This document shows positions 1 through 13,132 of a stretch of 64,000 nt of DNA, piece by piece (the stretch's first letter is position 1; each line of letters begins with the position of its first letter). The notes beneath the pieces are model-generated. The model did no database searches. It was not told the DNA's origin and saw only the letters and a list, made by a program, of their open reading frames with translations. This DNA is from Epiperipatus broadwayi (taxonomy: Eukaryota > Onychophora > Udeonychophora > Euonychophora > Peripatidae): assembly GCA_028023455.1 (NCBI GenBank), contig JAQFVV010000152.1:2418001-2482000 (forward strand). The letters are read 5' to 3'. The translations under genes and the position numbers were made by a program.

Positions 1-373
1 ATATGCTAATATATTTACTAATGTTCGCTAGTTGTGCTTTGACAAAGATACACTGTATTAAAAGCCTGGTTTAGCAAAGTAATAAAAATTGTTTAAGATC
101 AAAATTTATTACTGCAATAGTTGATAATTATCTACATACTCATGTAGAATTTATTTTATTATATACATATGTGTGTTTATGCTATAAAGATTCTGATATG
201 AATAAATAGGTAATTATAACATAATCAGGCTTGGCCACTTGATGGCGTTGTTGATAGTCAAAAACAATACAATACAATGTTCGGGGCCGCATTATATTTT
301 TAAATCGAATCGATTTTTTTTTTTTTGGTTATTAATTTATTGATTGCTATAACTTTTTTTTTATTTTTATATC

Positions 374-524
374 ACTGTTTTTGGACAAAGCTGCTACTTT
401 GCGATGTCTATTTAGCGATGTCTTTTGCTTAATTATTGGTAAACGACAACCTTTTTTTTAATTTTTGAATTGCTGTTTTTGGACAAAGCTGCTACTCTGT
501 GATGTCTTCCGCTTAATTATTGCT
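374..524. repeat. Two-copy direct repeat inside the TIR element
   Basis: Two copies, about 374-440 and 472-524, share TTTGGACAAAGCTGCTAC, then a GATGTCT box, then GCTTAATTATTG. They are separated by T-rich sequence. The repeat looks like an internal duplication of the transposon body. Confidence 0.6.
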
Positions 525-552
525 TTCTACATAACAAAACAACTGTGTAAGA

Positions 553-592
553 TTAGGTTTAGGGTTAGTTTAGGGTTAGTTTTAGGGTTAGT
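553..592 (+). repeat. Short telomere-like TTAGGG/TTTAGGG tract
   Basis: Four degenerate units of TTAGGG with one or two extra T bases lie in a row. The tract is about 40 bp and sits inside the TIR element, so it is an interstitial telomere-like repeat and not a chromosome end. Confidence 0.6.
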
Positions 593-1235
593 GTTCTGTT
601 GTTTGTAATGCTAAAATAAAAGATATCAAAATAAATGTCTTATTTACTTATTAAACATGTTTATAATATGTGCTTTCTATGAAATTTACAAAAAATCGTG
701 TATATTTTTATTGGACAGCAGAAATACTCGGCTTCTGTTGTCAGCAACTGCGGAAAAAGTTGATCGCCATCCATTTTATCAACTACGTGGTATTTCACGT
801 GAAAACGAGATTTCGCACGCGATATCAGCCGAATTCTTTTTTACTTACTCTCAGTAAGCTTTTACACCTTACACATTCTCTAAACAAGGATGTGGCCATT
901 TAGAAAATTACTATAAATTCATGTTTATTAAACAAATTATAAATACAAATATCGTGTAACATATATTGTAAATATTTGACTAATCCAACTAAACACACAT
1001 ATATATATCAAACTGTAAATGAAAGATAAGTGTGTGGATTCACAATAACTGTCGCGAAGCAGAAATAGGCCGTATTATTTCTGCGCTATGCATCATAAAT
1101 GGCCTTCTAATGGCTAAGACAAACATAGATGTTTTCTATAGCCGTAAGTCAGGCCTTGTAAACGGCATTTGTTAGGTGTTTTGGCGAGCCAGAACGCCAT
1201 CAAGTGGCCAAGCCCGATTATGTTATAAGTACCTA

Positions 1236-4200
1236 AAATGTATTATATTGGTGAGAGTCGATTATATGTACAATTATATCCAGAGTGCATTAAAGGACAG
1301 GGATTTATTTTATAGCAAATGTTCTCAATCATATATATTGTACTCTTACCAAATTAAAAATTACCATTGGAAACTTTTCGGCTAAACTCTAACTACTCTA
1401 CACCTCAAATCATAATCGAATTATTAAAATAATATTTACTAAAGCAATACTTTAACTAGCTCAGAATGCATTTCTACAAATATTATATCTAACAAAATTA
1501 ACATTTAAAATAATATATCTTATTTGAATAATAAACTAAGAAAGTCAAAATACATACATTAAATACTAAGGTTTAAGTAAGATTCCCAGTTCATTTATTA
1601 TTATAACAATTGAAATTACAACTAGCTAATTTACTACTAAAATATGGGTCGATTAAAATGCTAACAAAATTATGAAACTTTGCAGGAGACATTTAGCAAG
1701 GTACACTGTTGGTTTATTGAAGATGTATCCTGAAAGATATACTCTCAATAGCATAAAATATTACCTCTACCTAATTTATAAAATTACCTTGTAATATTCT
1801 CATGGCTCACAACACACAAAATAATTCCTAATTAAATAATTTATAAAATTTATTATAAAACTAAAGCAATTACTATTCTTTCATAAAAATAATATTTAGA
1901 TTTAACATGAATTAAAAATTTCTATCCATTACTTCATCTAACTCATCATTTTTTAACATCTCGTGTTCATCTACTAATAACAATGATAAACAAATTAATA
2001 CCATGCAGCTAAATATAATGAGGGATTTTGTAATTAATAACATGCTGATGCGTTGCTGTGAAATTTTTTTTTATATAATTCTGTAGGCTTTCAATATATA
2101 TTCAATTACTTTTCTAAAAAAATAACTAGAATATTTTTAAGATTGTTAAAGTAATACACTTACTTAACTACTACTCCTCAGTCAACATAAATAAGATTAT
2201 AAATTCTTATAAAAACATCATATAGAATATTCTTAATAAGTTCTAAAATATTTAATATATTATGCTATACAACTTTATTCGTATGTGGCATTTATAGAAA
2301 CATCATACTCTTAATATAATTGCCATATTAGATAATTTTTAAAATTGGCATTATATAATCTTCATAATTACCAATAATAAGATCTTCAATAATAATGATA
2401 ATTATAATAATATAATTCTTGTTAATTCTGTGCAGTAATATAATGATACAAATAATTTTTATAATTCATGTTTGTGGTTACAAAGATTCAAAAACACTCT
2501 GACACATCAAACAAAGAAACTTGAGACAATATGAATTGCTAAAACATTAATAACTTTATTACAAAAATATAAATTTATAACATTTTAAAACAATACAAAA
2601 TAAAAAATTAATTAATCAAATTAAAATATTTACATAAGAGATCCTACGAGAATAACAAAATATTGAATAGCCTTCATTCTGACTTGTATAAAATTATATA
2701 AGATATTGTACAATACTATTCTTTTATACTTGTGATACTCCATCATTTCTATCATACTTAAATAAAATAATAACAATAATGAGTACAATTTACTTACATT
2801 ATCATTTATAACCAATAGTATACTTCATATTTCCGAAAGAAAATTATGATTACAGTAATGCCTATTGATATTATAAATCTAAACTAAGATTAACACTTAT
2901 TAAAAAATTAACATATACAATTATCCTTAAGATATTAAGTGTATTGCTTATATTCCAACAAAGTATATACCTTACCTTCATCTATATTTTAACATATAAA
3001 AGTAAATAAAGGAAAATACAATTCATGAAATAACTGTTCATAATTTTTGTAAGTTATTTGCTATAAAATATTTAAAATAACCCTATAACTTTACTTTTCA
3101 TTAATTTCACTTTACTTATAAAATAATGAGATTATATTAAATTATTATACATTGCTTGTATATGTCATATTTATTCATTTCAATATCTATTACTATAATA
3201 AATTCAGATGTTACATTCCATCATTCTCTTTAATCAAAAATATGCATTTAATATTTGAATTTAATGATCTCCATTATAAATATATCTAGGAATATCAAAT
3301 CTTTCCTTTTATCTTTATCCATAAAAATTAAACTAAATATCATTTATGATAAATTTTTTCTCTCTTCTTGCATTCACAAATACTTCTACAGTCCAGCTAT
3401 TCTCATCAACTTTTAAATTATACCATTCATGATGTAAAATCCAGTGGTGATCAATAGTGATTACAGTGAGGGATATGAATATAATAATAACTCAAACTAA
3501 TGAAATATCATGATTATAGTCCTTAAGATCACATTTATCATGTACCTTATATTCCAGTCATGGTTTATACTTGAGCTTTTACTGATCTATGGAAAAAATG
3601 CAACTGACCATGTTCTAAATATACAGAACTTTATTACCTGTATTTAATTCAACTCATGACAATATAATTCAAATATATTTCTCCTCAATATCCCTATCAC
3701 CCATGATTTCATTTTACAGCTAATTTCCCAGACCACTATCCTTCATCTTCCACATTCTGAATACTTCTCTTGGCATTGTAAAGAAATTATATTTTACATA
3801 AAATAATGTTCAAACTACATTTTCAAAATAAATATCTAATATTAAAATCAAGAAGGTTCAAAAACATTGTATACACTATAACGGACGGAAAGATTCCCAC
3901 TTAGATATATAGATCAGATTCAACAATCAACTGGTTCGATCACAATGTATGACCAACTTACATAAAGTATTTATGTGATGATACACCTATCTATCGAGCC
4001 CCAAACATTGCTGGTGCCAGATATAACAGACAGAACAATGCCAACTAGCCCAAAAGTTGATGACACAACTACCTTGCAGACTGTACTACTATGCAGACAT
4101 AGCAATATGGTGTGGGGATAAGTTAATATGCTCTAATTTATTACCTCTAATGAAACAATCTGCAGAGACCTACCAGGCTTAGAATGGAAAAAAGTTGCAT

Positions 4201-4896
4201 TCAACTATGTTCAGACTATGGGTCATCTAATAGTGCTAATGAGAACCCGATGAAATGCTTAACCAATGATTGCATACCCTTTAATTGACTAACTCTATCC
4301 CTATTTAATAATATTAAATGCAATTTAGGTTAGTTCATCCACTTTTCCCCCTTTTAAATTCCGTTATGCCCTAATATTCAAGCCCAGAGAGAATATTGCT
4401 TTTGACTCCTTTAGCAGGTATGAACGAATACACACAGCAACACCTGCACCTATATATAGGTTACAACTAGCATTTATTATATATTTTTTATTTTCAAGCT
4501 TTTATATGATAAGAAAAATAGGTGTGTATGCATGCCTAATTGTTTATAGACTGTGGAATGTCAGGACAACTCAATAAACCAGAGACCGGAATAATACAAA
4601 CTCTCAAATATTTATTAACAATAATAAATATCAAGTATAACAACAATAGTAATGATAAAAATAAAATAAAACATAATCATATGTACATGTGTCACCTGTG
4701 AACCCCTACCATTTTACTAATTAATGATCATTATAATCCAACCCTTATACCTCATGGTTGAAATCCACCTATGGCACTCATTCTCTACAAATTATAATTA
4801 TATAGAAAAATAAACTTTAGTTATTTAATATCATTGAGATGCTGGCTAGCTAAATTATATATTTACAAATGTTAGTCTATTTAACAAGTTCCTCCA

Positions 4897-4897
<1 letters not shown>
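1236..4897. other. AT-rich non-coding DNA
   Basis: I see no long open frame, no tRNA and no repeat with clear boundaries in this stretch. Short open frames here, for example a 61-codon one at 2630-2815 on the minus strand, have the Ile/Tyr/Leu/Phe-rich composition expected of translated AT-rich DNA. Confidence 0.6.

Positions 4898-4898
<1 letters not shown>

Positions 4899-4968
<70 letters not shown>
4899..4968. repeat. (TA)n microsatellite
   Basis: About 35 perfect TA units in a row. The array is self-complementary and prone to length error in assembly. Confidence 0.95.
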
Positions 4969-4972
<4 letters not shown>

Positions 4973-7900
4973 GAGACAGATACTAGTTGACTAGTCAAAC
5001 ATACTAGAAAATATATGTACAAGGGTAATCACAAAATAAAACATATAATATGTATTCTGTATAGTGTTGTAATTTAACCTATGAAAATAAATTTAGATAA
5101 TCTTACCTCAATATTTATGTGGATAGCCTGCTATGAAGGTGGGTGAACCTAAATTTTATTTACAAAGAAAATATCAAAATATCAAAATGAATAATCCCCC
5201 CTTTTCTTCTTTGCTAATTCTGAAAAATGAGGCTTCAGCATCAGAGTGTGAAAATACAACAGATAACATGAATAAAAAAAAAAATAAAAAAAATTTACAA
5301 TATTGATTCTTTGATTAAAAATTGTAATTGGAACAAAGTTCATAAAAATCATCATAATAGAAGTAGTAGTAGTTGATATTTAGGCAAGTTGTTCTTCAAA
5401 GCAGTTTCACTTAGTAAATCATTTTCCTTAGCAAGGATAGATAGGTACAATGGTGTTTCCTGTAGTTGTGTTTAATGGCAAACACCTTGATCTTCATTTG
5501 ATTCACCATAAAGTATTCCAATCCTTACTTTGGACTGCAGGCATCTTCTTGTGTGTTTACGATAAAGTAGAAATATATATATATATAGATGTTTAATGCA
5601 GCTGTAGGAAATACCATGGCACAAAATAGCATGTTTTGCTCTAGCCCATCTTCATATTAAAGTACAATTTAATAATTATTTGTAATCATAAATTTATATC
5701 AGATAATATAGAAGTGCTATATATGTATATATATATTAAGAAAATTATTTCATTTTTCTTTCTTTTCCAATTTTCATCAGACTTAATTTTCATTATTCTT
5801 TTTGAAAAGATTTAAAATATTCAAATTTACTCCAACAACTTTTAAAACAAGTTTTAATTATTTAAGAATTTATCAATTATTCTTACTTCTTATTTCATTT
5901 TCTTTCCTCTGAATCTGGTAAACTTTTAGCTACAGCATTTGACTTTTAAAATGTTTATAAGTTAACTAAAAGAAAAAAGTAAAACTCCATTTTAGCGTTC
6001 TAAATTTTACTTTTAACGACTGTCTATTGTTGTAGCTGCTATCTCTTTTGATAAGAACGATTTGTAAAAAGTTTCTATTTTTATATAAAACGCTGAGAAC
6101 GCTGAAATTTTAAACTGCCTATTGTTTAAATTCATTTAGATTTTTATATGTATTGTTTAAATACATTTCATTTATTACAAATAAAAAAAAATAATAAAAT
6201 CAGTTTTATTTTGACACGTGTGTCCACCCAATTAACTTCAGGCCATCCTTAATTCATTTAACTATAAATTAATATTCAATTTTAAATTTAAAAAAAATAT
6301 ATACATTAGTTTATTTAATCAAATAGTTTATATATATATATACAATATTACTTTGTAAAATATTGATTGTATTTTATTTTATAATAAAATAATTTATTGT
6401 GTATTATATGTATATATGTAATAATAATAACAAACAAATAATCTTTCCCATTATTAATATAAATTCCAAATGGATTGGGTTCAATAAATATGCTTGATCT
6501 TTTTAGGAATATGTGCATTGTAAGCTACCCTTTACAACACAAATGATTTCATAAAATCTATATCACACATTCAATTATATCATAATACTAAATAATTCAG
6601 AGATCAGCATTCATTTTCTTATATCTAACCAGATACTGTATAGAAAAATATTTTGGAAATTCAATATAATATCTAAGTTATGCATACTTTAAAATTCATA
6701 AAATTATTTAAATATCTTTAGATAACACACGGTATTTTCTACCTCCATATTACATTCTGAAAACATAATCATATAAATATGATTCCATCTCGTTTTAATA
6801 ATCAAGCAATATGAAACAAATAAAATAGACATTAAAAAAAGCATAATAATTTACCTTCACTTCCAACAATTATTGGAATTAAATATGCCGATCCCATTCT
6901 CTTCATGGTTGTCCAAACATACAAGTTATAGGCATTTTTTTTATATTTACCTTTCAGAAAAATTAAATTTTTCTAATACCTATTGTTTTTCCTTATTTAA
7001 AAATAAATTATTCAAATCTTAAAACTAAGCTTATTTCTAAAACATATTGCTTATTATTATTATTATTATTAAAAAATATTAAAAATTAAAGCTACAATAT
7101 AGAGAGTCCTGGTTTTTTTTCTTACAGCACAGCTGAAATGGGGGGAGAGCCATTGCCGTTAACAATCAAAAGTTTCTGAAGCAAAAAGATACCTTTTTCC
7201 TCCTTGCGGAACAATAAACTCCATAAAACAAAAAGTAAGTCATTCAAAAATTTCATGGAAACTATCCATCAATACTTGATAAATAGTTCAAGTAAGCCGA
7301 TTTACTTAGTACATCAAGGTAAATGTAGATTTCTGGGAAGCATCCATAATAAATAATTATTTGTAACAAAAAAATTTCACATTCAAACATATAATGAAAA
7401 TATATTATTTCCTTCAGGAAGCTCACGTATATTTTATAGAATAATATCAATAATTATTTCATTCATTTTTATTAAACAATTTTCATTTAAATTTGTTTTC
7501 ATATATTTTCATGAATAATTTGTAATATAGCAATTTTTTTAATTTCAAGCTTTTTTCTTTTAAAACATGCACATTCATTCATTAATTTCTTTCAAGATTT
7601 TATAGTTTCTTCATTCTGATAATAATATATTCAAAACTTAAAGAGTTTAAAAATATTATTAAAAGTGCATCTTCTCTAAACATATCAATCTTTCAATGAA
7701 AATTTTACGAAAATACATTTTCTCTTCATTTTCCACTCATCATTTTAAAGAATATAATACTCATTGAGGCAGTTTTTGTCTTGTCAAAAGATTAATAACA
7801 AACATTTTCACAAATACATTCACAGACAATATAAAAATATATGCCCATTTATAAAGTTACATCACACATTTATTTTACTTGCATAATATAACTTCATTTT

Positions 7901-10501
7901 TTGCTTTCTTTTAAAGAAAGAATAACTTTTCAGATAGCTTTTGATAATTTTCCTTAACATAATAATGGGACATAAATTCCACGAAAGTTTATATTTATGA
8001 GGTTTTATCTTAATTGCTAAATATAAAAATCCTCACTTCTCTCATACAAGTAACATTAAATTACGACTCCTTAGTTTTTTCTTGATGATATGGTTGCAAT
8101 TTTTATAGCTTTTTCTTTGCATCAGGCCGGTGATTAGGTAACTATTGTTCTCCATATAGTTATCATGGTTTCATTAAGCTTCGATATGAAAATGTACTGA
8201 CAGGGAATTAACTCATTTACCCAATCATGGGATACATTATAAGACTAAATTATTTAAAATTATACTTTCAACTTTACTAATAAAAGAAATATTTTATAAA
8301 AAATTAAATCTACTTGAATAATTTGATTTTAAAAATATAGATTTAGACTTAAAATAGATTTAAAGACTGACTAAACACCTGTATTTATACCTCTTATTTA
8401 GATATTTCAATGATTGGTTACAGTTATTCCTAGACACTAATTTACATATAGATTAAATATCTTTCTACAAATCATTTTTTAGAATCTAATTAATTATCTT
8501 TTATATAATCTAAAATTTATTTTATATTTTACGATATAAAATACCTTTATTTAAACATTAAAATATTCTTAATAACCTGAATATTAATTTTAAAATAGAA
8601 AATATTATTTAGACAACACAATATAAATTAATTGCTACTTTTAAAATAAAATATATATTTCTTACAAAACTTAACATATCTAATTTCTTATTAACAAAAA
8701 ACTAAAAATTAATATTTCTGACTAAACATAAACTCAAGGGCTAAGACACACCCTTTCAAGACATGTGACAAATATTTTAGAACAATCTAGAATAGCTAAA
8801 TAATGATTATTTAAAATAACTTAAATAAAGAAAATTATTTAAAACATATTAGAAAAATTATAATATTAAATATGATAGACTTATTTTAACTTCATATTTT
8901 TAAAATATAATAGACATTAAATAGTTATATAGTTCAAATAATAAATTATATCCTATACTTATTTAACTTGAAAATACTTTAAATAGCTTTATAAATCCTT
9001 TATCTAATAAGTTTAAGCTTATTTTACCCACAATATTAATAAAAAGTATTATTGACTAATATAAATTTAAAATTTTTCAAACTAGCTATTTTAAAATCTT
9101 TCTAAAACTGATTGTGGCAAATGGCCTGGTTAGAATATATATAAGTTGTATTATAAGACTTAATTAAAAGGTTCATGTTTTAAAATTAATCAAAATAATA
9201 CTTGGACACTTTATAAATAACTATTGTTTTCCACCATGCATGTGAACTAAAATAAAAGATTGGAGAAATGACTGATTTAAAGAAAAGAACATTACATTTT
9301 ATCTGACAATTATAATTTTTATAATAAACTATTGTTTTGTTAATGGTTTAAGTAGTGTATTAACTTCTTTAAATGTAATATTGCCTTATCTGCATAATTA
9401 TCCCATGTCCATTTGCTTGTGAGTTGTTGATTGTAAATTTTTTTGACTCCCAGGGTGGAGCATAAATTCAATTGACACTGTAAACACCCATTTATCTGTG
9501 TTGGATAATTGGCATAATGAATCAATATATTTTTTTCTCTGTAATTATATATATATATAAAAAACTAAGCTAATGTTGCAGATAGCCTTCAAATATATGT
9601 CAGGCTCAGATAATCCAGGGGCTGATGTTGTGCAATTAGTGGTTAATCCAGTTATAAAAATATTGACAATGAGTTTGTGTATTAAAAAATATACAAATTC
9701 AGAAAATGTAAAATATACATGAGAATAATGAAAAAGATCAGATGACTGCAGAAGAAAGTTTACTAACAAGCTGGTTAAAAGAATAGCATAAAAAAGATAA
9801 CATAGAAAGCTTTGATATAGATATTGTTGATCCAGATAATGACATTAAAAAATGGAGCAAAAACAGAAAAAACGAAGAGATAAAAATATTTCAAAAGGAT
9901 TCTTCATCATCACAATAAGATATAATGCAGAAGAGCCAAGCAGCACATACAAGTAGTGGGAAAAGCATATCAGCCAAAGAATTGATAAGGATAAATGGAT
10001 AAACAATTGCGATATAATTGTTGACTTATATGAAAAATACATTGTTTAAACTTAAAAATATAAATGTTATTTATTCCTGAATTTAATTTTATTGAGGGTT
10101 AGTTAAATTAACAAGTGGTTTATATTGTTAGAATTTTAATGAGATTAAAGGAATTCCAACAGTCACCAATATTTTTTTTTTAAAATTGGACAGCCTACTT
10201 TCTATTTATTTATTTCTGAATATACATTAATGTCTATATTTAGTTCATTTATATTTTTATATATAGGGGTAAATATTTTATTTAATTGTTATGTATTTCA
10301 GTTAAAAATTAATAAAATATTAAATCATTTATAAAAAAATAAGAAAAAAATTTTTTTTATAATAAACATTATAATTATTAAATATTGAATTTCAAAAATA
10401 ATTGATAAATGTAATAAATTTTCTTTTTGTGAAAGGGGGTTAATAAAATAGTATATTTCTTTGGAATATATTTTACTGGTGTGTAGATTAAATAAATATA
10501 T
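4969..10501. other. AT-rich non-coding DNA
   Basis: No coding or RNA gene could be supported. Small AT and ATT microsatellites occur (for example near 5573-5587 and 7051-7070). Open frames are at most about 74 codons and have no recognisable motif. Confidence 0.55.
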
Positions 10502-10961
10502 TGTAACAGTTAGAATTGTGTGTTCAGCCAACAAGATTCAGAGACCTAGCAAAAATATTTCAAACCCAGCATGTTCGGGATGTGGTAGTCGCAGAACAGT
10601 ACTAAGCTTTAACCTATTTGCCAGTGCTCCAAAATCTCCACTATCCAATCAACGCTTCTGATGCTACAAATAGTAATCATTTTCTTTTGGTCCTGGTGGT
10701 CAGGGGGGAACAAGAACTCTATGGATTCAAACTCAGCCTGTCATGAATTAGTTACTAAATTAATAGCTCCCATAACAACCTAATACTTTGACAATGCTTA
10801 GAATACCATTTTTTATATACTTCAGGGGTTCTGAGTAGACTCATAAATCACTTAATTAAGTGTGGATATAGTTGGGTGGATGTGGTGAACCAGGGAAAGA
10901 CACGACAAATGTATAAACATAAATATACAAAATTTATTAATAACAAATTCAATAAGATATA

Positions 10962-11285
10962 GGTTAACAATGATAATATTTGATCTCATTGATACGTGTA
11001 TGAGCATTACTAAGGAACTAGAGGTTAATAATGACAATATTTGGATATCAAAATGATATGTGAATGAGCATTACAAAGGAACTGTGTGTTAATAATGATA
11101 ATATTTAGTTATCAATGTGATATGTGTATGAGCATTACAAAGGAACTATATGTTAATAATTATAACAACATTTGGGTATCAGTATGATATGTGTATGAGC
11201 ATTACAAAGGGAATATATGTTAATAATGATAACATTGGAGTATTGGTATGATATGTGTATGAACATTACAAATGAACTATATATT
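10962..11285. repeat. ~64-bp tandem repeat, about five units
   Basis: Units begin GGTTAATAATGATAATATTT and contain GTGTATGAGCATTACAAAGG. Five imperfect copies start near 10962, 11023, 11088, 11151 and 11218. The array lies within the LTR-like copy at 10502-13121 and I did not see it in the other LTR copies. Confidence 0.75.
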
Positions 11286-12128
11286 AATTTGACACAAGAA
11301 ATATGCCACTACAAAAGGAAAATGCCAATTGTCAAGAGTTGGTTCAATACCTGGTTATATAATAAATTAAGTTAGATGCCAGAAATATATATATATAATA
11401 AATTGATGTGTGTACTTACATACATAGGGAAAGTTAAGTATTTTTTTATTATATTCATTTTATTAATTCCAGCAGGAATTATGGAACAAAACATAATTCT
11501 AGCTCCCTTTATTATTAATAATTACATTATAGACAAGGTTATCCATCTACATAATGTTACTAACAGGCATGATTAATAGATCTAATTATAGAAGACAGTG
11601 GTATCTGGAGTTGAATTCTGAGCTGGCTACATTATTATAGGCATTAGCTGGATAGGCCAATGTCCATTATGGAGTAATAAGAAATATATGTTTTTATGAA
11701 GACACGTCCGCCCTCGGCATGGTATGTGCAGGAAACTGGAGCATGGGTTATGAATCCATATCATCATAGAGTACCCATTTATCAGCTCAAAAACATGGCT
11801 CTCTCCAGTAATGATAAAATATCCGTCTGGCAGCTCACACAGCATTACTCAACACATTTATTTATTGGAAGTACGTAGGCACAGATTATTCTACCAAGTA
11901 ACACTAACTTACAAAAGGCACTAACTCATACTTGGATAGATATTTAATCCTGTATTTAAAATGTAATAAAACAAGCAATGACGTGGAAATCAGGATAACC
12001 ATATTTTATAGGTGATAAAATGCCCATGAACTTAAATATAAAGCTTAATTATGAATTATCATAGTAAATCACTAAGGAGGCAATAAGATATGCCTGCTGA
12101 GATAGAGTACTTTTCCCCTAGATGTATG

Positions 12129-12172
12129 CGTCATTAAATAGATATAGTGACGTCATTAAATAGATATAGTGA
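12129..12172. repeat. 22-bp direct repeat creating a TGACGTCA site
   Basis: The unit CGTCATTAAATAGATATAGT plus GA occurs twice in tandem. The junction forms TGACGTCA at 12148-12155, a perfect CRE/bZIP palindrome. A function as an LTR enhancer is inference. Confidence 0.6.
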
Positions 12173-13132
12173 CGTGAACACATACTTTCATAATACATAA
12201 TATTGCTTGTCTTACATTTAAGAAAAAAACATGATTATTTCTTTTAACACATAAATAAACGCACATATAGATTATTTCATTTAATTGTCATAAAGAATTT
12301 CAACCAAATATAAACTAAATAGATGTTGATTTAAGTAATGATTTCAGCACTTATTTATTCTTAATTTTATTAATGAGGTATTGGTTTGACTACATATATA
12401 TAAGTAGATTGCATGGTTTTAATTAAAATATTTGCTTCATTTTTTTTTTTTTAAACAAACAAATGACAAAATTTTCACTTACAAGGATTTGGATGAATGT
12501 TTTAGGAAATTCAAACTTGTGCTTGTTACTTTTTTTTTCTACGATAAAAAAAAACATTCTAAAATAATTATTTCTCCCCATCCTAAAGACTGGAGACAAA
12601 ACCAACAATTTAGGCTTTAATTTATTAAATATTAAAATATTCCTCCAATACTTGTGAGTTGGCATATTAATATAATACAGATAATATTAATCAATAAGAT
12701 ATATATAACTAAAGAAAAGTAACGTGGCATACTTTAAAAGAAATACAAAAAAATCGATGTTATAAAGTTTACAGGATTTTGTACTATTAACAATTAGAAA
12801 TTAAATTCTGACAGACTGATTTGTTATCAAAGAATTATATAGATTAATGTTTTTTTAATTACATCTTCCTTTGGAATCAAGGTTTGATTCCAAAGTAGTT
12901 CTGAGCTTGAGGGATTTAAATTTAGATATAGAGTTTTATAGAAGGCATTTTAAATATTTTACCTTTAAAGGTTAAAAGTTCATAATTACATTGGAGACTG
13001 TTTGATGATGACATTGATAAGGCAGGATGGTGCAACTATCTTATAACAGGTTAAAATTTTGTTCTGGGCAAGCTTTTGGTTTACTGTACAGCAGGAACAG
13101 AATGGATTTGAAGCTGGTACATTCCCCCCTTT

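Larger units (their letters stand above)
207..1235. mobile_element. Non-autonomous DNA transposon with 43-bp TIRs
   Basis: The ends are inverted copies of each other: 207-249 starts TAGGTAATTATAACATAATC and 1193-1235 reads the same on the minus strand with two or three mismatches. Both arms contain GGCCACTTGATGGCGTT. If the element proper starts with GG and ends with CC, it is flanked by TA on both sides, which is the Tc1/mariner-type duplication; that assignment is inference. No transposase frame is visible inside. The interior holds a direct repeat (about 374-440 and 472-524, sharing TTTGGACAAAGCTGCTAC) and a telomere-like tract. A non-autonomous element mobilised in trans is the simplest reading. 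Confidence 0.7.
10502..13121 (-). mobile_element. LTR-like copy of the long-LTR family (2.6 kb)
   Basis: The left end TGTAACAGTTAGAATTGTGT matches the terminus of the LTR at 48914 through about 55 bases with scattered differences. The box CCTGGTGGTCAGG near 10694 recurs at about the same distance from the terminus in the solo LTR ending at 45566. The right end, GGATTTGAAGCTGGTACA, resembles the end of the 48914 LTR (AGATTTGAGTGCTTCA). In both places a C-rich tract follows, which on the minus strand is a polypurine tract (AAAGGGGGGAA at 13122-13132). So this is probably a 3' LTR with a little internal sequence, oriented minus. I see no partner LTR and no clear TSD, so the element is truncated or older. 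Confidence 0.55.

Noticed and set aside
553-592. Chromosome end
   Set aside because: The TTAGGG-like tract is only about 40 bp, degenerate and inside a TIR element with normal sequence on both sides.
10962-11285. CRISPR-like array
   Set aside because: The units are contiguous tandem repeats with no unique spacers. The same holds for 33111-33232 and 54232-54606.
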